From GCA-2705995 sp965661625 (lineage in GTDB: Bacteria; Bacteroidota; Bacteroidia; Flavobacteriales_G; Salibacteraceae): 64,000 nucleotides of DNA. The notes under the pieces were generated by a model, which was not told the DNA's origin, searched no databases, and saw nothing but the letters and a program-made list of their open reading frames with translations. The position numbers and the translations under genes are program-made. The stretch is from contig CBFIEM010000012.1 of assembly GCA_965661625.1 (NCBI GenBank), forward strand, positions 29,063 to 93,062, in the 5' to 3' direction. This document shows, piece after piece, positions 57,953-64,000 of the stretch. The first letter of the stretch is position 1, and each line of letters opens with the position of its first letter.

Positions 57953-59314
57953 TTATCGAATAAGGTGTACACGCCCTATTCGCTGAATAGCTTTAGTGTT
58001 TACGCTACTGCGCATGTAAAGGCGGTATACATAAATCCCCGCTGGTTGTAGCCTTGATTTATAAGTGCCATCCCACCCTGAAGTAGGGTTCGAGGTTTCA
58101 AACAGTTGCTCTCCCCATCGGTTGAAAATGCGCAATTTAAAGTCTAAGAGGTTCTGAACTGTTCCATGTACCCTAAAAACCTCATTGCGGTTGTCTCCAT
58201 TTGGTCTAAATGCATTGGGGATGTAAATTGGATCAACACAAGAATTAACGTTGAACTCATGCTGAACGGAACAGTTAAATTGGTTGGATACCGTCACACT
58301 ATATTCGCCTCCATTATAAATGGAGCGCGTAGCTGATGAGGTTCCGTCATCCCAAGTGTATTCGTAATTCTCTGGTCCGTATAAGGTGATCATTCCAGGC
58401 TTGTTTTCACATGCAGAAGCTGGACTCAATCCATCAACTGATGGTAATGGATAGGTGTTTATGCTTACCTTGCTGGAATCTTCAAAACAGGCGTTTTTTA
58501 CACGTAGTGTTAAAGCCATTGCACCAGTAATTTGCCTGCAAGTATCTACACTGCCATCACTCCATTCAAAAGCAGTTAAATGCTCAAACTGAGGTTTTAT
58601 TTTTAGTGTGTCGCCCAAACAAAGCCCCGTGTCTTGGGGTAGATTTATCTGAGGTTTCGGTATTACTTGAACAACTAGCGAATCCTCTGCTAAATTGCAC
58701 AAGCCATTGACCCTTAGGCTATATGTCCCAGGTGACCCAACAGATATGACGTTTCCTGTAGCTCCTGTATTCCATAAATGTGGAATGGATGCGGGTAAAT
58801 TGCTAGAGATGGTTAGCGCGTTTCCTTGGCACAACATTGTATCATTACCAAGGTTTAAGTTTAATTGTGAAGCTAAAGTCACTGTAAATGTGTCCCGTGT
58901 TTTACTGCAATTAGTTGTCACTTCTATCCAATAATTAGCGCTCTGAGTTGGTGTAATAAATGGTGTGGATGATCCTGTGCTCCAAAGTAGTGGGAACCCT
59001 GTGATATTAGAATCGGCAAACAGTGTGTCCCCAGGGCAGATTGTAGTGTCTGGAAACAGATTAAATGAAGGGGTTGTGCTAGCTGAAACAAGAATTGAAT
59101 CACGAAATTGTCCGCAAGGCAACGTTTCTTCAACCCAATATACGCCCGGTTGAGTAACTTCATACATTGACCCCATTGTGCCATCTTGCCATAAGAGGGC
59201 AGTGTTGGAGTTTGTTACTTGCAACGAAATGGTGTCGCCCAAACATAAAATGGTGTCATTACCTAGATTAATTGAACTTATGCACGTATCAGTTATTTCA
59301 AAATTATCTATCAA
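57953..59314 (-). pseudogene. T9SS type B (CHU_C) secreted protein, 3' part of a frameshifted gene
   Basis: The downstream 453 residues of a secreted protein. It has at least four repeats of about 65-80 residues of the form LGNDTxLCxGDTLxI...LWxTGxxxxFxxxxxPGxYxLxV...C, an Ig-like module common in Bacteroidota cargos (about residues 15-300), then a CHU_C gliding-motility-associated C-terminal domain: YIPNAFRPNGDNRNEVFRV, LRIFNRWGEQLFE, SGWDGTYKS, AGIYVYRLYMR. It has no signal peptide and its first codon is a TTG inside a conserved stretch (SGWNLIDNFEI), so it is not a complete gene. The signal peptide lies in the upstream fragment at 59344-59844. A single shift joins the two frames. Confidence 0.8.
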
Positions 59315-59343
59315 GTTCCAGCCACTCGTATCGCCCTTTAAAG

Positions 59344-59844
59344 TTACGTAATGTAGTTTGCAGCAAAGCCAGCGCTGAACGTGAAACTCCGATTAGCCCA
59401 AATCCCAAGAGGGGGTTGAGAACGAAAGATTTCGGTACCGAAAGAAGTTGAGTCTAACGAATAGCCAATTAGCAATGTGTCAGTAGAATCGGCATGATTA
59501 TTTGCCTGTTCTGCATATGATATTTTGTACGTGCTACCAGGCGTTAACGGACTTGATAGTTTCATGGTTATTGAGTCATTTAGGTTTGCAATACCTACAC
59601 TGTGAACCGATATAAACCAGTTCCCAGCTTGAGGAAAAGCAAAGCCGCAACCAATTGTTTGAATGTCTACCTCATTAGCGGAACCGTAAGCAGTTACCGC
59701 TTGCATTGAAGTAGTAAATTGCCCATTGGGCATGTTGTAATTACAAGATATTTCCTGATTGTTTTCAAAACTTCCGTTGAGAAATGATTGTGTATATCCA
59801 TTACACAGCAGAAATAAACAAACAGCCGTTGCTACAAGTTTCAT
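59344..59844 (-). pseudogene. T9SS type B secreted protein, 5' part of a frameshifted gene
   Basis: The upstream part: signal peptide (KLVATAVCLFLLCNGYTQ) and a jelly-roll-like module (FLNGSFENNQEISCNYN, FPQAGNWFISVHSVG, YKISYAEQANNHADSTDT). The frame ends in FAANYIT and stops at 59344. In the frame one base off, YVTLKGDTSGWNLIDNF continues directly into the 3' part, which is how such modules normally end. A near-duplicate TACAT/TACGT at the junction is consistent with a 5-base duplication; a 1-base loss would also fit. I chose the ATG at 59844 over the one at 59937 because it is followed at once by a signal peptide. An assembly error cannot be excluded. Confidence 0.75.
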
Positions 59845-60140
59845 GTTTTTCTCAACCTTATCCACTAAGGTCAACAAACGTTTGCTGATTTCTATGAACA
59901 ACACGATTCGACCTACAAACTGCAACTTGAACGCCAAGGATGGTGCTTTTGAATAGGTACACTTCTTTTATTGTCGTGATGTTTTGGTATAGCGTTTCGG
60001 TTGAGTTTGAATTTTGTTTTAGCACCGCATTTAACAGTTAGTAATTACCCTACAATACAAGGGTTAAAATCCTTTCAAATTACTGCACCAACTCCTGCGC
60101 TCAATTCCTTATTTTCGCATTCCGGAAATACGCATATACT

Positions 60141-63100
60141 ATGAAGTCAGTCGAAGTTTACAAGCCTAAAAATCACGTCCGAATTGTTACAGCCGCAAGT
60201 CTATTTGATGGTCATGATGCTGCTATAAACATCATGCGCCGCATCATTCAAAGCACAGGTTGTGAGGTTATTCATTTGGGGCATGACCGCAGTGTTGATG
60301 AGGTAGTTAATACCGCAATACAGGAGGATGCGCAAGCAATAGCTATGACTTCTTATCAAGGTGGACATACTGAATATTTTAAGTACATGTACGACCTGTT
60401 GAAAGAGCGTGGAGCTGGCCACATCAAGCTGTTTGGAGGTGGAGGTGGTGTTATTCTACCCGATGAAATTGAGGAGCTACACGCTTATGGCATAACACGG
60501 ATTTACTCTCCAGATGATGGTCGTGAATTGGGCTTACAGGGCATGATTAATGATTTAGTAAAACAGGCTGATTTTCCTGTTGGGGAAGAATTAAACGCAG
60601 ATTTAAAAACGCTTCAATCCTTTAATTTACCAGGGACTGCTCGTGCTATTTCTGCGGTAGAAAATTTTCCGGAAGCCCATCAAGACTTTCTAAAATCAAT
60701 TCGCGAAGCTTCCAACAAATCCAAAACGCCGGTGCTTGGTATTACAGGAACAGGTGGCGCAGGGAAGTCATCATTGGTAGATGAATTGGTGAGAAGATTT
60801 TTGATTGATTTTCCAGAAAAACGCATTGCCATTGTTTCGGTTGATCCATCAAAACGCAAAACGGGTGGAGCTTTGTTAGGAGACCGCATCAGAATGAATG
60901 CTATCCGCAATGATCGTGTTTACATGCGCTCCCTTGCAACGCGTCAAAGCAACCTTGCCCTCTCCAAGTATGTGCAAGATGCCGTTTCAATTTTAAAAGC
61001 TGCGCATTATGATTTGGTAATTTTAGAAACATCTGGGATAGGCCAAAGCGACACCGAGATTATGGATCACAGTGATGTTGCACTTTATGTAATGACTCCA
61101 GAGTTTGGAGCCGCAACCCAGTTAGAGAAAATTGATATGCTCGATTTTGCTGATGTAGTTGCCATAAATAAATTCGATAAACGTGGTGCCCTTGATGCAC
61201 TGCGCGATGTTAAAAAGCAGTACAAACGCAATCACAACATGTGGGAAACGGACGATGACGCCCTTCCCGTTTATGGAACCATTGCATCTCAGTTTAATGA
61301 TCCTGGGATGAATAGTCTTTACAAAGTAATTATAGACAACGTAGCAGCACGCACGGGTGCTGACCTTAAATCTACCTTCGAGATTACCAATGAAATGTCG
61401 GAGAAGATTTTCATCATCCCACCAGCCAGAACCCGTTATTTAAGTGAGATTTCAGAAAATAATCGCGGGTACGATGATTGGGTGAAAGGACAAGTAACAG
61501 TTGCCGATACGCTCTATAAAATCCATGGAACACTTGAGCAAGTCAGCGGCGCTAACTTGCCGTTGGATGATGTGGCACATTGGGACGATTTGCTCAATGA
61601 AACGCAAAAGGAGGCAGAAGTAATTAAGGTATTAAAAGCTGAGTTTGACCGCGTACACATGAACCTTAACCCGCATAATTGGGAAAAAATTGTGCAGTGG
61701 GAAGGAGTTAAAGCACGTTATAAAGCACCTGAGTACTTATTTAAGGTTCGCGATAAAGAAATTAAAATTCAAACGCACAGCGAATCATTGAGCCACACAC
61801 AAATTCCTAAAGTAAGTCTTCCCAAGTATAAAAGCTGGGGAGATGTTTTGCATTGGACAAGCCAAGAAAACGTTCCAGGAGAATTCCCGTATACAGCAGG
61901 AATTTATCCATTTAAACGAACAGGCGAAGACCCTACAAGAATGTTTGCTGGTGAGGGTGGTCCTGAACGAACAAACCGCCGTTTCCATTATGTGAGCAAG
62001 GGAATGCCGGCTGCCAGACTGAGTACTGCATTTGATTCGGTTACCCTTTACGGTAATGACCCAGATTACCGTCCAGATATTTATGGGAAAATTGGAAATT
62101 CAGGGGTGTCTATCTGCTGCCTAGACGATGCGAAGAAACTTTATTCCGGATTTGATTTATGTGATCCAACTACCTCGGTTTCAATGACCATTAATGGTCC
62201 CGCTCCAATGCTATTGGCTTTCTTTATGAATGCAGCTATAGACCAACAATGTGAGCAATATATCCGTGAAAATGGACTTGAAAAATCAGTAGAAGAAAAA
62301 TTGAAAGCCCTCTGGGATGAGCACAATTTGGCAAGGCCAAAATATCAAGGTGTGCAGCCGGGTCAAACAGATAAGGGTGGTACCCCCATTGAGGTAGAAA
62401 AAGAAGTTCTTTCGGGTCTAGCCGTTGAGGGTGACTTACCGAGCGGGAATAACGGTCTTGGACTTATGTTACTCGGAATTACAGGCGATCAGGTACTACC
62501 TGCCAATGTGTATAATGAGATTAAAAAGCGCACGTTGTCTGTTGTTCGTGGTACAGTTCAGGCCGATATTCTTAAAGAAGATCAAGCGCAAAACACCTGT
62601 ATTTTTAGTACTGAATTTGCCCTTCGCTTAATGGGCGATGTGCAAGAGTACTTTATTGAACAGCAGGTGCGCAACTTTTATTCGGTGTCCATTTCTGGTT
62701 ATCACATTGCCGAAGCAGGAGCAAACCCCATCACCCAATTGGCATTTACCTTGGCAAATGGGTTTACTTATGTTGAGTATTACTTGAGTCGTGGAATGGA
62801 TATCAATAAGTTTGGCCCGAACTTGTCTTTTTTCTTCTCAAACGGAATTGATCCTGAATATGCAGTAATTGGTCGTGTTGCTCGCCGGATTTGGGCCAAA
62901 GCACTCAAACAAAAATATGGTGCCAACGCGCGTGCTCAAATGTTGAAGTACCATATACAAACTAGTGGTCGTTCATTGCATGCTCAAGAAATTGATTTTA
63001 ACGATATACGGACTACCCTTCAGGCACTTTACGCAATTTACGATAACTGCAACTCGCTACATACCAATGCTTATGATGAGGCAATCACTACCCCTACAGA

Positions 63101-63647
63101 AGAGTCTGTTCGTCGCGCAATGGCAATCCAACTTATTATCAACAAGGAGTTGGGCTTAGCTAAAAATGAAAATCCAATTCAAGGGTCATTTATTATTGAG
63201 GAACTCACCGACTTAGTAGAAGAAGCCGTGTTAACAGAGTTTGACCGGATTACGGAGCGCGGTGGAGTTTTGGGAGCTATGGAAACCATGTACCAGCGCA
63301 GTAAGATTCAAGAGGAGTCGCTTTATTATGAAACCCTGAAACACAATGGTGATTTTCCAATTATAGGAGTAAATACTTTTCTAAGCTCAAAGGGGTCTCC
63401 TACAATTGTGCCTCAGGAAGTTATTCGGGCAACTGAAGAGGAGAAAAAGTATCAAATCAATATGCTCACAGCACTCCATGATCGCTATGAAGAAAAAGCA
63501 GATGATGTCTTGCAAGATTTGCAACATGCGGCAATCAGCAACGAAAATATGTTTGCAAAACTCATGGAGGTTGTCAAAGTGAGCTCGCTTGGGCAAATTA
63601 CTGAGCGCCTGTTTGAAGTAGGCGGGCAATATCGCAGAAATATGTGA
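60141..63647 (+). CDS. icmF: Fused isobutyryl-CoA mutase IcmF (B12-dependent mutase with G-protein chaperone)
   Basis: An 1168-aa adenosylcobalamin enzyme combining three modules. Residues about 12-150: B12-binding domain, with SLFDGHDAAINIMRRI (the base-off histidine), TSYQGGH and KLFGGGGGV. Residues about 195-415: MeaI/ArgK-type GTPase, P-loop GTGGAGKSSL from about residue 202, VSVDPSKRKTGGALLGDR, and LETSGIGQSDTE. A linker follows. Residues about 560-1090: substrate-binding TIM barrel, with YPFKRTGEDPTRMFAGEG and SVSMTINGPAPMLLAF. YPF and RMFAGEG are IcmF-like rather than methylmalonyl-CoA-mutase-like. By family it interconverts isobutyryl- and n-butyryl-CoA, and can act on related branched acyl-CoAs; the GTPase guards cofactor loading. 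It is alone, with no related acyl-CoA genes nearby. Confidence 0.93.
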   Translation: MKSVEVYKPKNHVRIVTAASLFDGHDAAINIMRRIIQSTGCEVIHLGHDRSVDEVVNTAIQEDAQAIAMTSYQGGHTEYFKYMYDLLKERGAGHIKLFGGGGGVILPDEIEELHAYGITRIYSPDDGRELGLQGMINDLVKQADFPVGEELNADLKTLQSFNLPGTARAISAVENFPEAHQDFLKSIREASNKSKTPVLGITGTGGAGKSSLVDELVRRFLIDFPEKRIAIVSVDPSKRKTGGALLGDRIRMNAIRNDRVYMRSLATRQSNLALSKYVQDAVSILKAAHYDLVILETSGIGQSDTEIMDHSDVALYVMTPEFGAATQLEKIDMLDFADVVAINKFDKRGALDALRDVKKQYKRNHNMWETDDDALPVYGTIASQFNDPGMNSLYKVIIDNVAARTGADLKSTFEITNEMSEKIFIIPPARTRYLSEISENNRGYDDWVKGQVTVADTLYKIHGTLEQVSGANLPLDDVAHWDDLLNETQKEAEVIKVLKAEFDRVHMNLNPHNWEKIVQWEGVKARYKAPEYLFKVRDKEIKIQTHSESLSHTQIPKVSLPKYKSWGDVLHWTSQENVPGEFPYTAGIYPFKRTGEDPTRMFAGEGGPERTNRRFHYVSKGMPAARLSTAFDSVTLYGNDPDYRPDIYGKIGNSGVSICCLDDAKKLYSGFDLCDPTTSVSMTINGPAPMLLAFFMNAAIDQQCEQYIRENGLEKSVEEKLKALWDEHNLARPKYQGVQPGQTDKGGTPIEVEKEVLSGLAVEGDLPSGNNGLGLMLLGITGDQVLPANVYNEIKKRTLSVVRGTVQADILKEDQAQNTCIFSTEFALRLMGDVQEYFIEQQVRNFYSVSISGYHIAEAGANPITQLAFTLANGFTYVEYYLSRGMDINKFGPNLSFFFSNGIDPEYAVIGRVARRIWAKALKQKYGANARAQMLKYHIQTSGRSLHAQEIDFNDIRTTLQALYAIYDNCNSLHTNAYDEAITTPTEESVRRAMAIQLIINKELGLAKNENPIQGSFIIEELTDLVEEAVLTEFDRITERGGVLGAMETMYQRSKIQEESLYYETLKHNGDFPIIGVNTFLSSKGSPTIVPQEVIRATEEEKKYQINMLTALHDRYEEKADDVLQDLQHAAISNENMFAKLMEVVKVSSLGQITERLFEVGGQYRRNM

Positions 63648-63648
63648 T

Positions 63649-63870
63649 AAGCTGAATGATGTGTTTTTACTTGCAAATGTTCCAGTAACCCACTTGGAAT
63701 ACCGCTTGAGCATTTATAACCGGTGGGGAGAAGAGGTGTTTAGTACCCAAGACCCAGCAGTTGGCTGGAGTGGAGCAGGTCACCAACAAGGAACCTATAG
63801 CTACAGGATGTATTTAAGAACCAAAGAACAACACATTGACCGAATAGGAAATGTGGTACTGGTGAGGTAG
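63649..63870 (+). pseudogene. Orphan CHU_C (T9SS type B) sorting-domain remnant
   Basis: A fragment of about 73 codons that reads KLNDVFLLANVPVTHLEYRL, then YNRWGEEVFSTQD, GWSGAGHQQGTYSYRMYLR and RIGNVVLVR. This is the last three quarters of a CHU_C domain, whose normal start includes DGLNDVF. Nothing precedes it: the frame is interrupted upstream, and the fragment begins within a few bases of the icmF stop. It lacks signal peptide, passenger and proper start codon (only GTG at 63661), so it is a decayed or recombined tail of a secreted-protein gene. The 130 bases after it contain no gene that I can see. Confidence 0.75.
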
Positions 63871-64000
63871 GGGTTGACTGTTGAATTTTCGTTGAATACA
63901 TTAAACCAGACTACGCTTTTTATCCCTTTTCATTTTTTGAAAGACCAAAAAACGAAACAAAAAAGTCTTTCGCTGAACGATCCTTCATCCCGCACTGGCT

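Noticed and set aside
59875..59884. Palindrome CAAACGTTTG upstream of the frameshifted T9SS gene, considered as an operator.
   Set aside because: A single 10-bp palindrome in AT-rich DNA is expected by chance and no second copy was seen.
63387..63713. 108-codon minus-strand frame across the icmF end.
   Set aside because: It overlaps icmF and the sorting-domain remnant in the opposite sense, with no family match.
63938..63973. GAAAGAC/GTCTTTC inverted repeat near the right edge, considered as a terminator.
   Set aside because: The loop is about 19 bases, and there is no T-run after it.
1..64000. Searched for tRNA/rRNA genes, CRISPR arrays, insertion sequences, integrases and att-like duplications.
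   Set aside because: None were recognised by eye; a tRNAscan or IS search could still find something.

Overview
The window comes from a Bacteroidota chromosome, most likely a marine-type Flavobacteriales/Cryomorphaceae-like bacterium. Evidence: six secreted proteins end in type IX secretion (T9SS) C-terminal sorting domains plus one orphan sorting-domain remnant; many genes are preceded by the Bacteroidota -7 element TAnnTTTG and few by Shine-Dalgarno sequences; and several families are typical of the phylum (DUF4783, DUF1573, DUF2279, DUF2341, stand-alone PASTA protein, long GAPDH). Base composition looks even and moderately AT-rich. I see no tRNA, rRNA, insertion sequence, prophage or CRISPR array.

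Region by region. 1-4520: right end of a surface-polysaccharide locus: a methyltransferase cut by the window edge, then (minus strand) a GT2 glycosyltransferase, a Wzx-type flippase and a second, larger GT2 protein carrying a cytidylyltransferase-like C-terminal domain. 4521-4980: a gene-free stretch with two intrinsic terminators and an imperfect direct repeat, probably making small RNA(s) and/or a leader RNA. 4981-13942: housekeeping genes (hisC-like, nadC, DUF4783, rlmH, galE, rluD, rdgB) and an operon for a 79-aa protein, a PASTA protein and a T9SS cargo. 13988-19487: sulfate activation operon cysQ / SLC13 transporter / cysC / cysD / cysN with its own promoter and terminator. 19471-26487: menaquinone synthesis in two minus-strand blocks (menA-menC-menE and menF-menD) with the plus-strand NADH dehydrogenase ndh between them; menF-menD follows a secreted M43 metalloprotease. 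27700-35200: response regulator, mltG, dapF, a HtrA-type protease, long GAPDH, SRPBCC and GNAT proteins. 35250-44870: small envelope and hypothetical proteins, a TPR/AddB-like pair, an aspartate aminotransferase, DUF1573, valS. 44860-59850: accessory envelope and secretion genes: YdcF, a large beta-propeller cargo, a beta-barrel protein, a secreted subtilase, DUF2279, a glycine-rich repeat cargo, an ACR3/ArsC arsenic pair, and a T9SS type B cargo split by a frameshift. 60141-63647: icmF, the fused B12-dependent acyl-CoA mutase/GTPase, followed directly by an orphan T9SS type B sorting-domain fragment.

Functional links. The menaquinone genes and ndh belong to one respiratory module (NDH-2 reduces menaquinone). 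cysQ with PAPS-making genes but no PAPS reductase suggests PAPS may be used for sulfation. mltG, dapF and the PASTA protein concern peptidoglycan. The T9SS cargos (two proteases, a propeller, an adhesin-like repeat protein) point to a polymer-degrading, surface-attached lifestyle. The least explained parts are the 4.5-5.0 kb RNA region, the glycosyltransferase/cytidylyltransferase fusion, and the damaged T9SS type B genes on both sides of icmF.
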